Part shown: positions 12,709-21,641 of the stretch, one piece after another
Layout of the letters: every line of letters begins with the position of its first letter
How positions within the stretch are numbered: the stretch's first letter is position 1
Origin: Actinomycetospora lemnae
Lineage (GTDB): Bacteria; Actinomycetota; Actinomycetes; Mycobacteriales; Pseudonocardiaceae
NCBI RefSeq assembly: GCF_028737315.1
Contig: NZ_JAQZAO010000004.1
Coordinates: forward strand, 62,001-126,000
DNA length: 64,000 nucleotides
Direction of reading: 5' to 3'
Notes under the pieces: generated by a model
What the model saw: only the letters and a program-made list of their open reading frames with translations
The model's database searches: none
What the model was told of the DNA's origin: nothing
Position numbers and translations under genes: made by a program

Positions 12709-13146
12709 TCAAGCCCGTGCGGGGCGTCGCCCGAGGACGCGGCCGTCGAGCGACGCGGCGCCCGGGCCCGCCCAGAGCAGGAGCAGCATGACCAGCAGGA
12801 GCGTCGGGGCGAGGCCCAGGTGGACCGGGCCGCCGATGGCCACGCCCGCCGTCGCGATCGCCACCGCCATGGTGAGGGCCAGGACGAGCGCGGCGAGCCG
12901 GGTGCCGAGACCGACGACGAGCAGGATGCCGCCGACCAGCTCGACCAGGCCGGCGAGCAGCACGAGCGGCCGGGAGCCCGGGAGTCCGTAGCTCTCGAAC
13001 AGCGCCACGTACATCTCGCCGCCGGTGAACTTGCCGATCGACGTCAGCACGAACACGACGCCGGCGAGCACGCGGAACAGGGCGACCACCAGGCGCGCGC
13101 CGCCCCGGACACGCTCGCGGGCCAGCTCGGCTCGCCACGACACCAT
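12709..13146 (-). CDS. DoxX family membrane protein
   Basis: 145 residues from ATG with GAGGGAG upstream. There are four hydrophobic helices (about 20-38, 58-80, 84-106, 110-128), with the family's features RVLAGVVFVLTSIGKFTGG in helix 1 and VLLAGLVELVGGILLVVGLGTR across helices 2 and 3. DoxX/DoxD-type proteins are small membrane proteins linked to quinone- or thiol-dependent redox and detoxification; the exact reaction of this branch is unknown. It lies 42 bp behind the methyltransferase gene on the same strand, probably in its operon. The C-terminus is basic (RRPARA). Confidence 0.85.
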   Translation of the reverse strand: MVSWRAELARERVRGGARLVVALFRVLAGVVFVLTSIGKFTGGEMYVALFESYGLPGSRPLVLLAGLVELVGGILLVVGLGTRLAALVLALTMAVAIATAGVAIGGPVHLGLAPTLLLVMLLLLWAGPGAASLDGRVLGRRPARA

Positions 13147-13188
13147 CGACGACTCCCTCTGCTCAGCGCCTCGCGGTCGGCCGCGGGT

Positions 13189-14289
13189 TCAGGGCCGGGC
13201 CTCGAGGACGATGTTGAACGGGGTGCGGGCGGCTTCGCGGACCCGCGTGAACCCGGCCTCGGTCAGGATCGCCCCGAGCCGCGCCGGGCCGGCCTGGGCC
13301 CCCAGCGCCGCGCGCCCGGGCTGGGCGAGCGAGGCCGGCGTGCAGACCATGGTCGAGATCGCGTAGTACAGGCGCCCGACCGGGTTGAGGTTGTCGGCGA
13401 CGCCGTCACCGGCGGCCGGCTCGAACAGCATGAACGTGCCGTCCGGGGTCAACGACTCCCGCACGTGGCGCGCGACCGCCAGCGGGTCGCCCATGTCGTG
13501 CAGGGCGTCGAAGATCGCCACGACGTCGTAGGTGCCGGGGTACTCGTCGCCGCCGGCGACCTCGAAGCGCACGCGGTCGGCGCCCAGGCCGGCGTCGGCG
13601 GCCCGCTGGCGGGCGGCGTCGATGGAGGCCTGGTGGTAGTCGAAGCCGACGAACGTCGAGCTCGGGAAGGCCTCGGCGAGCAGGAGTGTGGAGGCGCCGT
13701 GGCCGCACCCGACGTCGGCGACCGCGACGCCGCGGCGCAGCTTCTCCTCCACCCCGTCCAGCGCCGGGATCCAGTCGGAGACCAGGTTCGCCCGGTACCC
13801 CGAGCGGAAGAACCGCTCGGTGCCCTCGAACAGCGCCGCCCCGTGTTCGTGCCAGCCCACTCCCTGCCCGGTGCGGAAGCCCTCCACGATCCGCGGGGTC
13901 AGCCCGAACACCGCCGGGGCGCCCTGGAAGATGCCCGCCAGGTAGACCGGGCTGGTCTCGTCCGCGAGCACGAACGCCTGCTCCGGGGGGAGCTCGTACG
14001 TGCCGGCGTCGGCGTCGTAACGCAGGAAGCCGCTCGCGGCCTGGGCGTTGGCCCACTCCCGTACGTAGCGCTCCGCAGTCCCGGAGCGTTCGGCGAGGTC
14101 GGCGGACGTCAGCGGTCCGGTGTCCGCGAGCACCCGGTAGAGACCGAGCTGGTCGCCGATGGCCGTCAGCACCGTGTTGTAGGCCGCACCGACCTCGTCG
14201 ACCACCTTGCCGAGGAAGGCCTCCAGCTTGGCCTGGTCGATCGCCGCTGGGGGCGCCGGTGTCGTCCGCGGCTCCCGCGTCTGGGTCAT
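13189..14289 (-). CDS. SAM-dependent methyltransferase with winged-helix N-domain (paralogue A)
   Basis: 366 residues from the ATG at 14289 (GGGGAGAG upstream). Residues ~20-100 form a winged-helix-like dimerisation domain (YNTVLTAIGDQLGLYRVL ... GTAERYVREWANAQAASGFL). The Rossmann methyltransferase domain has motif I ADVGCGHGAS (191-200) and acidic loop GFDYHQASIDAAR. The AIFDALHDMGDP segment is typical of this O-methyltransferase-like group (Rv2258c type, from memory). Substrate unknown; the same family includes antibiotic-tailoring enzymes. A clear paralogue lies at 21642-22760. It probably forms an operon with the downstream doxX-like gene. Confidence 0.85.
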   Translation of the reverse strand: MTQTREPRTTPAPPAAIDQAKLEAFLGKVVDEVGAAYNTVLTAIGDQLGLYRVLADTGPLTSADLAERSGTAERYVREWANAQAASGFLRYDADAGTYELPPEQAFVLADETSPVYLAGIFQGAPAVFGLTPRIVEGFRTGQGVGWHEHGAALFEGTERFFRSGYRANLVSDWIPALDGVEEKLRRGVAVADVGCGHGASTLLLAEAFPSSTFVGFDYHQASIDAARQRAADAGLGADRVRFEVAGGDEYPGTYDVVAIFDALHDMGDPLAVARHVRESLTPDGTFMLFEPAAGDGVADNLNPVGRLYYAISTMVCTPASLAQPGRAALGAQAGPARLGAILTEAGFTRVREAARTPFNIVLEARP

Positions 14290-14367
14290 GGTCTCTCCCC
14301 TCGTGGTGGGCGAGGAGGAGTCCGCCGTGGCGACCCGGTCCGAGCAGCTCGACGAGCGCGTGGCCGA

Positions 14368-14402
14368 CCGACGATCCCCGACCCGGCCGGGTCGGTCGTC
14401 GG
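14368..14402. promoter_or_regulatory. Nested palindrome upstream of methyltransferase A (possible operator)
   Basis: A 16-bp perfect palindrome CGACCCGGCCGGGTCG (14379-14394) is flanked by CCGACGA and TCGTCGG. It lies about 80-110 bp upstream of the methyltransferase start. It could be a regulator-binding site; function is inferred from symmetry only. Confidence 0.35.
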
Positions 14403-14559
14403 GCCTCCCCGCCCCCCGTTGGCCTGCGGCGGTGGGACACCACCGCGCGCCCCACGGTCCGCTGATGACGGAACGTCGTAAAGGGGCACTGCCCGATCGG
14501 CTCCGGTCCACACGATTGGGCTACGGAGGTGTCGCGGTGGTGACACCTCGTCGAGCTCG

Positions 14560-14606
14560 GCGAAGGGCGCCCCTCGCCGTTCTACTCGATCGAGGGGGCC
14601 CTTCGC
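14560..14606. terminator. Hairpin terminator (repeat family I copy) behind the flavin oxidase gene
   Basis: Arms 14560-14576 and 14591-14606 pair with a one-base bulge. The right arm read on the minus strand (GAGCGAAGGGCCCC...) nearly equals the arm of the hairpin at 12645-12695. It lies 8 bp from the end of the minus-strand oxidase gene. Confidence 0.75.
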
Positions 14607-14614
14607 TCGATACA

Positions 14615-16003
14615 TCAGGGACGGGCCGCGGCGCCGGCGAGGATCCCGTCGGGGTCGTAGGTGCGCGCGATCGCGTCCAGCCGCCCGGCGTGGGTCCCGA
14701 ACGACGTGGCGCGGTCGGCGTCCTCGTCCAACCCGGCGAAGTTGACGTACACGCCGCCGGTGCCGAAGGGTGCGAGGCCGTCCCAGCCGCGGCGCGCCCA
14801 GCCGATCGCCGCGTCGTCCATCGCCGGGTCGGTCCAGCCCGCGTCGATGCTGACGTTGAACGCCGCGCCGCGGTGGGCGAACGCGCTCTCGTCGTCGCCG
14901 ACCCGGGCGATCGCCCCGCCCATCGTGCGCACGACGACGATGCAGCCGGGTGTCGGGCGGTCCCGGCCGGCGTCGATGATCGCCGCGGCCGCGCCGTCGT
15001 CGACGTGCTCGAGGAAGTGGGACTTGAAGAAGTACCGCGCCCCGGCCGGGAAGAGCGGGTCGAGGGCCGACTGGCTCGCGGTGTAGTCGGTGATCGCGGT
15101 GGCGTCCACCTGGGGCGTGCCGAGCCGGGCGAACGGGGCGAGCACCTCGAGGCCCTCCTCGGCGGGCCCGGCGTACAGACCGCCGGCGACGACGACCGGC
15201 GCGCCGTGCATCTCCGTCGGCAGCTCCGGGTCGGGCGGCACGCTCCACAGCGCGAACTCCGGCGACACCGTCTCCGGCAGCGTCGGCACCAGCTCCCGCC
15301 ACGCGTCGAGGACGGCCGCGGCCTGCTCGACCGGGTAGAGGACGAGCGCGTTCGCCACCTGCGGACCGAGCGGGCGCGCGGCGAACTCCATCGTCGTGAC
15401 GACGCCGATGCCGCGCCCGCCGCCGCGGACCGCCCAGAACAGGTCCGGGTGCTCGGTGGCGCTCGCGGTGCGCACCACCCCGTCGGCGGTGACGATCTCG
15501 ACCGCGCGCAGGGCGTCGCACGACAGGCCGAAGGCGCGCTGCACGGCGCCCATGCCGCCGCCGAGGGTCAGGCCGGCGACGCCGGTCTCGGACACCTCGC
15601 CGCCGGGCACGACGAGCCCGTCGCGCTGGGTGGCGCGGTTCACGTCGGCCCAGCGCGCCCCGGCGCCGACGCGGACGGTGCGCGCGTCCGGGTCGACGGT
15701 GACGGCGGTCAGGCCCGACAGGTCGATGACCAGGCCGTCGTCGCACACCGCGCTGCCGGCGACCTGGTGCCCGCCGCCGCGGATGCTCACCGGGGGGCGG
15801 TGCGCGCGGGCGGCGGCGAGGGCGGCGACGACGTCGGCGGTGCCCGCGCAGCGGGCGATCACGGCCGGGTGCCGGTCGACGAGGCCGTTCCAGACCGCGC
15901 GGGCCTCGTCGTAGCGGGGGTCGGTGCGGTCGATGACGTCGCCGGTCAGCGTGGTGCGCAGGGTCGCGACGAGGGCGTCCTCGCGGGTGTCGAGGGTGGT
16001 CAC
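14615..16003 (-). CDS. FAD-binding oxidoreductase, berberine-bridge enzyme type
   Basis: 462 residues from GTG with AGAGGAG upstream. The PCMH-type FAD domain has RHPAVIARCAGTADVVAAL and the flavin-linking RGGGHQVAGSAVCDDG, with His79 positioned for the covalent FAD bond. VVPGGEVSETGVAGLTLGGG and RAFGLSCDAL follow. The C-terminal BBE segment (YVNFAGLDED ... RTYDPDGILAG) is complete. Family members oxidise sugars, alkaloids or polyketides with O2, releasing H2O2, and are frequent tailoring enzymes in natural-product clusters. Substrate unknown. It is 30 bp downstream of the YdhR-like gene, probably in one operon, and ends at a family I hairpin. Confidence 0.88.
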   Translation of the reverse strand: MTTLDTREDALVATLRTTLTGDVIDRTDPRYDEARAVWNGLVDRHPAVIARCAGTADVVAALAAARAHRPPVSIRGGGHQVAGSAVCDDGLVIDLSGLTAVTVDPDARTVRVGAGARWADVNRATQRDGLVVPGGEVSETGVAGLTLGGGMGAVQRAFGLSCDALRAVEIVTADGVVRTASATEHPDLFWAVRGGGRGIGVVTTMEFAARPLGPQVANALVLYPVEQAAAVLDAWRELVPTLPETVSPEFALWSVPPDPELPTEMHGAPVVVAGGLYAGPAEEGLEVLAPFARLGTPQVDATAITDYTASQSALDPLFPAGARYFFKSHFLEHVDDGAAAAIIDAGRDRPTPGCIVVVRTMGGAIARVGDDESAFAHRGAAFNVSIDAGWTDPAMDDAAIGWARRGWDGLAPFGTGGVYVNFAGLDEDADRATSFGTHAGRLDAIARTYDPDGILAGAAARP

Positions 16004-16033
16004 GGTGTTCTCCTCTTCGGGGGTTCGTGCCGG

Positions 16034-16345
16034 TCAGGCAGCGGCGGGCGCGGGGATGGCGCCGGTGAGCGCGCCGAGCTCGGTGTTGGTCGGCCAGCCG
16101 CGGACCTCGAGGTCGCTGAAGGCCGGGTGGGCGCGCAGGCCGGCGACGAGGGGGCCGTCGCGGTAGGCCTCGGCGGCCGCGCGGTCGGTGAACAGGTAGA
16201 AGCCGCCGTGATGGGCGCCGTCGTGCAGCCACGTCTTGGCCACGAAGCCGGGCACGGAGCGCACGGCCTCGGCGAAGTGCGCGGCGTCGTCGGCCATGTC
16301 CTCGGCGGCGACGGACGAGGTGAACGTGATCAGCAGGGCGTACAT
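16034..16345 (-). CDS. YdhR-like small monooxygenase/dimeric alpha-beta barrel protein
   Basis: 103 residues from the ATG at 16345, with GGGAGGA upstream. MYALLITFTSS, PGFVAKTWLHDGAHHGGFYLF and DRAAAEAYRDGPLVAGL match the YdhR fold (ABM superfamily). These are small cofactor-free or haem-binding proteins suspected to oxygenate aromatic or polyketide substrates. No active-site residue can be named confidently. It is the promoter-proximal partner of the berberine-bridge-type oxidase and is divergent from the AfsR-type regulator at 16440, which may control it. Confidence 0.75.
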   Translation of the reverse strand: MYALLITFTSSVAAEDMADDAAHFAEAVRSVPGFVAKTWLHDGAHHGGFYLFTDRAAAEAYRDGPLVAGLRAHPAFSDLEVRGWPTNTELGALTGAIPAPAAA

Positions 16346-16439
16346 GGCGGGGTCCTCCCGGTGACGGTGTGGCGTTCGGTGCCCCGGAAGACTGAGCCGA
16401 GCGGCTGACAGGCCCCTTGCACGGCGCTGGCAGGCGGGC

Positions 16440-19397
16440 ATGCTCATCACGGTGGGCGACGACCAGGCCGGGCCGGCGGCGTCCGTCGACGTGCTCGGGC
16501 CGCTGCGCCTGCGGGTCGGCGACGCGCCGGTGGCGGTGCGCGGGCCGAAGCGCCGCGCCGTGCTGGCGCTGCTCGCGCTGGCCGAGGGGCGGGCGCTGAC
16601 GGTCGAGCAGCTCGTCGACGCCCTGTGGCCGGAGGAGCCGCCCGACAGCGGGCGGGCGACGGTGCACAGCCACGTCTCGCGCCTACGCGCCGATCTCGGG
16701 CCCGCCGCGCCGCGCCTGCTCACCGTCGCGGGCGGCTACCGGCTGGTCCTCCCGCCCGACGCCCTCGACCTGCGCCGGGTCCGCGACCTGCGCGACCGTG
16801 CCCGCGACCTCGCCGATCCCCGAGCTGCCGCGGAGTGCCTGCGCACCGCCCGCGCGACCTGGCGCGGCCCGGCGCTGGCGGACCTCCTCGAGGTCCCGGG
16901 CCTGCGGGCGGCCGCCGACGCGGCGCGCGAGCTGTGGTGCGACGTCACCGACCGGCTCGTCGAGGCGCTGATCGCGGCCGGCGCGGCGGACGAGGCCCTC
17001 GCCCCCGCGGGGGACGCGGTGGCCGAGGACCCGTGGCGCGAGCCCGCCGTGCTCGGCCTCGTCCGGGCCCGCGCCGCGACCGGCCAGGCACCACGGGCCC
17101 TGCAGGCCGCGCGCGAGTTCCGCCGGCGGCTGGCCGAGGACGCCGGCCTCGACCCCTCGCCGGCGCTGGCCGAGCTCGAGCGGGCGGTGGCGGACGGGGA
17201 GCTGTCGCCGCCGGCATCACCACCCCAGCAGCCGCCGCCGCCGACCCCACCACCCCCGACCACGGCGGCACCGACCCCGGCGGCACCGACCCCGGCGGCA
17301 CCGACCCCGGCGGCACCGACCCCGACGGCACCGAGGCTCCACGGCCGCGACGCCGAGCTCGCGACGGCCGGGACGCTGCTCGGGCGGGAGCGGCTGGTGT
17401 CGGTGGTCGGGCCCGGCGGGGTCGGCAAGACGCGCCTGGCCCGCGAGCTCGCGGCCCGGTCACCGGAGTCGGCGACCCTGCTCCTCGCGCCCGTCACCGA
17501 CCCCGCCGCGCTCCCGCACGCCCTGGCCGAGGCGCTGCGCCTGCGCTCCCTGCCCGGCGACGTGCTCGACGCGTGCCTCGACGAGCTCGCCGGCGCCCCG
17601 CGGCTGTTGCTGCTCGACAACGCCGAGCACCTGCTCGACGGCGTGCGGGACCTCGTCGCGACCGTCCTCGAGCGCGCGCCCGGGGTGACGGTGCTGGTCA
17701 CCAGCCGCGAGCCGCTGGGCCTGCCCGAGGAGACCGTGGTGCGCCTCGCGCCGCTCGCGGTCCCGGCGCGCGGTGACGACCCCGACGGGCTCGCCGGAGT
17801 CCCCGCCGTCGCGGTGTTCCTCGACCGCGCCGCCCGCGTCCGTCCGGACCTCGTGCTCGACGCCGGCGAGCTCGCCCACGTCGCCGACGTCGTCCGGCGT
17901 CTCGACGGCCTGCCGCTGGCGATCGAGCTCGCGGCCGGGCGCCTGTCGACCTTCGCCCCCGCGGCGCTCGCGGCCCGGCTCGACCGCGCGCTCGACCTGC
18001 TCGGCAACCGCGGCGCCCCGACGCGCCACCGCACGCTGCGCGCCACCGTGGCCTGGTCGTACGCCCTGCTCGCGCCCGACGAGCAGCGCCTCTTCCGCCA
18101 CCTCACGGTGTTCGCCGACGGCCTCGACCCCACCGCGGTCGAGGCGATCGCCGACGGGCTGGGCCTCGCCACCGACGCCGGCGAGCTGCTCGCCCGCCTC
18201 GTCGACGCGTCGATGGTGGAGGCCGACACGGGCACGGGCACGGGGACCGGCCGGACCCGCTACCGCGTCCTCGAGACGCTGCGCGCCTACGGGCGTGACG
18301 AGCTGGTCGCCGCCGACGAGGCCGACGCCGCCGAGGCCGCGGTCGTGCGCTGGGCGGTCGACCTCGCCGCGTGGGTCGAGCGCACCGGCCGCACCGCGCA
18401 GGAGCCCGCCGTCGACGCCGTCCTGCAGCGCGAGCACGGCAACCTGCGCGCGGCGTGGGGCCTGGCCCGCACGCGCGGGGACCTCGACGCCGCCGCGGCG
18501 ATGGCCGTGTCCCTGGTCGAGCCGGCGACGTGGCGCGACCTCGTGGAGGTGCGCGGCTGGTCCCGCGCCCTGCTCGACGACCCGGGGATGGCGGGCCACC
18601 CGCTCGAGGCCCGGGTGCTCGGGGCCGCGGCGCAGGACGCCTACATGCGCGGCGAGGCCCCGGTCGCCGAGCGACTGGCCCGCGCGGCCCTTGCCCGCGA
18701 CACGGACCGCGAGGACCGGCGCCTCGCGCTCGCCGCGCTCGCCCAGGCCGACCTCACCGCCGGGCGCTGGGCCGACGCCGTCACCCACGAGCTCGAGGCC
18801 GTCGCGCACGCCGACCGGCCGGTCCCGGAGCCCGGCGTCGGCGCCCTCGCCGCGCTGTACGCGGGCGACCCGCCGCGGGCCCGGGAGATCGTTGCGCTGG
18901 TGCCCGTCGGCGAGGTCCCGACCCTGCGCGGGCTCGTCGCCTACGTCACCGCCGAGATCGACAGCGTCGAGGGCGACACCGCGGCGGCCGAGCGCGGCTA
19001 CCGGGCCGCGATCACCTCCGCCCGCTCCGTCGGCTCGACGTTCCTCGAGGCGATCGCCGCCGTCGGGCTCGCCTCGCTGCTCTCGCGGGCCGGGCGCATC
19101 CCCGCCGCGCTGGCCGGCTACCGCGACGTCATCGACCACTGGGACCGCGGCGGCAACTGGGGCCACCAGTGGGTCACGCTGCGCAACCTCGCCGACCTGC
19201 TGCGCGAGCTCGGGGACGCGGCCACCGCCGACCTGCTCGACGCCGCCGCCGACCGGGCCCCGGACGCCCCCGACGCCCCCGACCGTCCGCGGCGCCTCCC
19301 GTCCGCGCAGGCCCCGGACCGGCACCAGGCCCTCGCGCTGGCCCGCGCGGCCGTCAGCCGGCACCTCGGGGCTGACAGCGGCGTGCACGCCGGCTGA
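16440..19397 (+). CDS. AfsR/SARP-type transcriptional regulator with NB-ARC ATPase and TPR repeats (paralogue 1)
   Basis: 985 residues. The N-terminal OmpR-like winged helix (about 17-105) has VLGPLRLRVGDAPVAVRGPKRRAVLALL, followed by a bacterial transcriptional activator domain (about 108-250). A Pro/Thr/Ala linker (255-300) contains four exact 15-bp DNA repeats. The NB-ARC/STAND ATPase has Walker A GPGGVGKT (324-331), the RLLLLDNAEHLL Walker B region and VTSREPLG. Helical/TPR-like repeats make up the rest. Such proteins activate secondary-metabolite or adaptive genes in response to unknown signals, using ATP-driven assembly. It is divergent from the YdhR/oxidase pair and followed on the same strand by deacetylase, transporter and methyltransferase genes. 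A second AfsR-type gene lies at 25926. Confidence 0.9.
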   Translation: MLITVGDDQAGPAASVDVLGPLRLRVGDAPVAVRGPKRRAVLALLALAEGRALTVEQLVDALWPEEPPDSGRATVHSHVSRLRADLGPAAPRLLTVAGGYRLVLPPDALDLRRVRDLRDRARDLADPRAAAECLRTARATWRGPALADLLEVPGLRAAADAARELWCDVTDRLVEALIAAGAADEALAPAGDAVAEDPWREPAVLGLVRARAATGQAPRALQAAREFRRRLAEDAGLDPSPALAELERAVADGELSPPASPPQQPPPPTPPPPTTAAPTPAAPTPAAPTPAAPTPTAPRLHGRDAELATAGTLLGRERLVSVVGPGGVGKTRLARELAARSPESATLLLAPVTDPAALPHALAEALRLRSLPGDVLDACLDELAGAPRLLLLDNAEHLLDGVRDLVATVLERAPGVTVLVTSREPLGLPEETVVRLAPLAVPARGDDPDGLAGVPAVAVFLDRAARVRPDLVLDAGELAHVADVVRRLDGLPLAIELAAGRLSTFAPAALAARLDRALDLLGNRGAPTRHRTLRATVAWSYALLAPDEQRLFRHLTVFADGLDPTAVEAIADGLGLATDAGELLARLVDASMVEADTGTGTGTGRTRYRVLETLRAYGRDELVAADEADAAEAAVVRWAVDLAAWVERTGRTAQEPAVDAVLQREHGNLRAAWGLARTRGDLDAAAAMAVSLVEPATWRDLVEVRGWSRALLDDPGMAGHPLEARVLGAAAQDAYMRGEAPVAERLARAALARDTDREDRRLALAALAQADLTAGRWADAVTHELEAVAHADRPVPEPGVGALAALYAGDPPRAREIVALVPVGEVPTLRGLVAYVTAEIDSVEGDTAAAERGYRAAITSARSVGSTFLEAIAAVGLASLLSRAGRIPAALAGYRDVIDHWDRGGNWGHQWVTLRNLADLLRELGDAATADLLDAAADRAPDAPDAPDRPRRLPSAQAPDRHQALALARAAVSRHLGADSGVHAG
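17265..17324 (+). repeat. Tandem 15-bp coding repeat in AfsR-type regulator 1
   Basis: Four perfect copies of GCGGCACCGACCCCG plus a decayed fifth, translated as repeated Ala-Pro-Thr-Pro-Ala within the inter-domain linker. Copy number can probably vary by slippage without frameshift. Confidence 0.9.
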
Positions 19398-19453
19398 CAG
19401 CGGCGGGGTCGACCCTCGGTCACGTCCACCGCGACGCTCCCGAGGAGACCGCC

Positions 19454-20248
19454 ATGACCACGCTGTCCACGAGCCTCACCACCGTGACGAGCCCCGTGAT
19501 CCGCACCGTCGACGCGGTGCACCGCCTGGGCACGATCGTCGGCGTCTGGGCGCATCCCGACGACGAGGTGTACCTCTCCGGCGGGCTGATGGCGGCGGCC
19601 GCCGCCCGCGGGCAGCGGGTCGTCGTCGTCACCGCGACCCGCGGCGAGCACGGCACCGACGACCCGGCGCGCTGGCCGCCCGCCCGGCTGGCCGCCCGCC
19701 GCGGCCACGAGATCGTCGCCAGCATGGCCGCGCTGCACGGGGACATCGAGCACCGCTTCCTCGGCGACGCCCGCGGCCGCTGTCACCTCGACGGGGCGCT
19801 GCGCGGCGACCCGGGCGCGGAGACCGTCGACGAGCTCGCCGCCGTGCTCGCCGACGTCGCGCCCGACACCGTGGTCACGTTCGGGCCGGACGGGCTGACC
19901 GGCCACGGCGACCACCGCGCCGTCTCGGCCTGGACCGACCGCGCGCTGCGCCAGCTCGCAGGTGCTGACGGTCGGGGGCCGCGCCTGTTGCACGCCTGCG
20001 TCACTGCGGCGTGGGTGGAGCGGTTCGGGGAGTTCGTCGAGCCGATGGACGACGGTGACGACGCGTTCCGTCCGGTGCCCACCGACCGGCTCGCGGTCGA
20101 CCTCGAGCTCTCGGGGGAGCTGCTCGACCGCAAGGTCGCGGCGCTGCGCGCCCAGGCCACCCAGACCGCGGGACTGGAGGCGGCGGTCGGATCCGCGCGG
20201 TACGAGACGTCGGTGGCCGGCGAGTACTTCGTGCCGGGGGCGTCGTGA
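19454..20248 (+). CDS. PIG-L/LmbE family deacetylase
   Basis: 264 residues from ATG with GAGGAGA upstream. The zinc-binding motif AHPDDE is at 33-38 and a downstream GHGDHRAV supplies the third metal ligand. VVVVTATRGEHGTDDP is typical of the family. PIG-L enzymes deacetylate N-acetylglucosaminyl groups: MshB in mycothiol, Mca in mycothiol conjugates, and tailoring enzymes of glycosylated antibiotics. This protein lacks visible features that would separate MshB from Mca or a tailoring role, and its setting (AfsR regulator, MFS exporter, methyltransferase) suggests specialised metabolism. Its stop overlaps the MFS start (GTGA). Confidence 0.85.
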   Translation: MTTLSTSLTTVTSPVIRTVDAVHRLGTIVGVWAHPDDEVYLSGGLMAAAAARGQRVVVVTATRGEHGTDDPARWPPARLAARRGHEIVASMAALHGDIEHRFLGDARGRCHLDGALRGDPGAETVDELAAVLADVAPDTVVTFGPDGLTGHGDHRAVSAWTDRALRQLAGADGRGPRLLHACVTAAWVERFGEFVEPMDDGDDAFRPVPTDRLAVDLELSGELLDRKVAALRAQATQTAGLEAAVGSARYETSVAGEYFVPGAS

Positions 20249-21459
20249 GCACCCCTGGGCGCCTGCTCGCGGCCACGGTCGCCGCGACCACCGTGGGCCT
20301 CGGGCTCGCCACCGGCACCGGCCCGCTCGTCGGGCCGGTCGCCGCGGAGTTCGGGGTCGCGCGGGGCGCCGCCGCGGCGATGCTCGCGGCCACCCTGGCC
20401 GTGACGCTCGGCCTCGGCGTCGTCACCGGTCCGTGGAGCCAGCGCCACGGCACCCGCCCGCTCGTCGTGGCCGGCGCCGTCGCGATGCCCGGCGGCCTGC
20501 TCGTCCTCGCGGGCGCGGGGTCGTTCCCGGTGGCGGCCGCGGGGTTCGCGCTGGGCGTGGGCGGCGGTGCGGGGTGCCTGTTCGTGCCCCTGCAGACCGC
20601 CGTCGGCGCCGCCGTCGAGCGGCACCGGTCCGCGGCGCTGGTCGTCGCCTCGGCCGGGGCGGGGCTCGCGACCGTCGTCACGCCACCCGCGACCGTCGCC
20701 CTGGTCGCGGCGCTCGGGGTCCGCGGCACGGCCGTCACGCTGGCGGCGGTGGCCGCGCTGGTCGTCGGGGCCTGCATCCCGGCGGTCCCGGCCGGTGGCG
20801 ACGGCGGGCCCGCGACACCGGCCGGCGTGCCCGCGCCGTGGTCGGCGCTGCGGGACCGGGCGTTCCGTCGCTACGTGCTCGGTGCGGTGGGGATCTGCGC
20901 CGCGATGTTCGTGCCCTTCGTCCACCTCGCCTCGTTCGCGTCGCTGCGCGGCACCCCGCTGGCCCACGGCGCCGTCCTCGTCGCCGTCGCCGGGGCGGCG
21001 AGCCTGCTCACGCGCCTCGCGGTCGTGCCGGCCGTGGCCCGGTGGGGTGCCTGGGCGGTGTGCCGGGTCGGCGCGGTCGCTCTGACCGCGAGCGTCGCGG
21101 GCTGGCTGCTCGCCGACCTCGCGGGCGTCCGCACGGCCGGTCTCGTCGCGTTCGCCGTGGTGTTCGGCTGCGGCCACGGCGCCTTCGTCGGGGTCAGTGG
21201 TGCCGCGGCGGCCGAGCTCTTCGGCGTCGAGGGGTTCGGGCTGCGCCTCGGCACGATGCACCTCGCCGCGGCGTGCGGCGGGCTGCTCGGACCCGCGCTG
21301 GCCGGGCTCGCGGCCGACGTCGCGGGGGGCCCGGCGGCGGGGATCGCCGTGGCGGTCGTGCTCGGCGCGGCGGGGTGCGCGGTGTTCCTGCGCGCCCTCA
21401 CGGGGAGCGCGCGAGCGCAAGGACCTCGGCCAGCGGAGGCGGCGGCTCCGGCGGTGTGA
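20245..21459 (+). CDS. Major facilitator superfamily transporter
   Basis: 404 residues from a GTG overlapping the deacetylase stop. The protein is almost wholly hydrophobic, with about twelve helices. The loop 2-3 region (GPWSQRHGTRPLVVAGAV) matches the MFS motif A position, and a central loop (about 183-205) divides two six-helix halves. Ala/Gly/Val-rich helices resemble monocarboxylate- or drug-efflux-type carriers. Direction and substrate cannot be read from sequence; coupling to a PIG-L deacetylase and a downstream methyltransferase suggests export of a product or uptake of a precursor. The last ~15 residues are polar. Confidence 0.85.
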   Translation: MSTPGRLLAATVAATTVGLGLATGTGPLVGPVAAEFGVARGAAAAMLAATLAVTLGLGVVTGPWSQRHGTRPLVVAGAVAMPGGLLVLAGAGSFPVAAAGFALGVGGGAGCLFVPLQTAVGAAVERHRSAALVVASAGAGLATVVTPPATVALVAALGVRGTAVTLAAVAALVVGACIPAVPAGGDGGPATPAGVPAPWSALRDRAFRRYVLGAVGICAAMFVPFVHLASFASLRGTPLAHGAVLVAVAGAASLLTRLAVVPAVARWGAWAVCRVGAVALTASVAGWLLADLAGVRTAGLVAFAVVFGCGHGAFVGVSGAAAAELFGVEGFGLRLGTMHLAAACGGLLGPALAGLAADVAGGPAAGIAVAVVLGAAGCAVFLRALTGSARAQGPRPAEAAAPAV

Positions 21460-21641
21460 CCCGGCGGTCGGCGACGGCCGGCCGCGGGACCCTCCCGCGC
21501 GGACAGCCGGGCCGGGCGGGCCGGGTCCACCCGCTGCCGCCGCGCCGCCGAGACCCCGTTCACCCTGGTCGACGAGGTGCGGCCCTGGAGCGACAGCGAC
21601 GCGGCAGCGGCCCGGCAGGAGCGCGCGGGACGGTCGGACCC

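Larger units (their letters stand above)
14290..14614. other. Non-coding gap with a palindrome and a terminator
   Basis: 325 bp upstream of the minus-strand methyltransferase and downstream of the flavin oxidase. It holds the inverted repeat at 14368-14402 and the hairpin at 14560-14606. I see no credible gene in the remainder. Confidence 0.6.

Noticed and set aside
17265-17335. Short direct repeats considered as a CRISPR or iteron array
   Set aside because: Units are exact 15-bp codon repeats with no spacers, inside a protein linker. The 36141-36215 and 21666-21710 tandems are rejected for the same reason.
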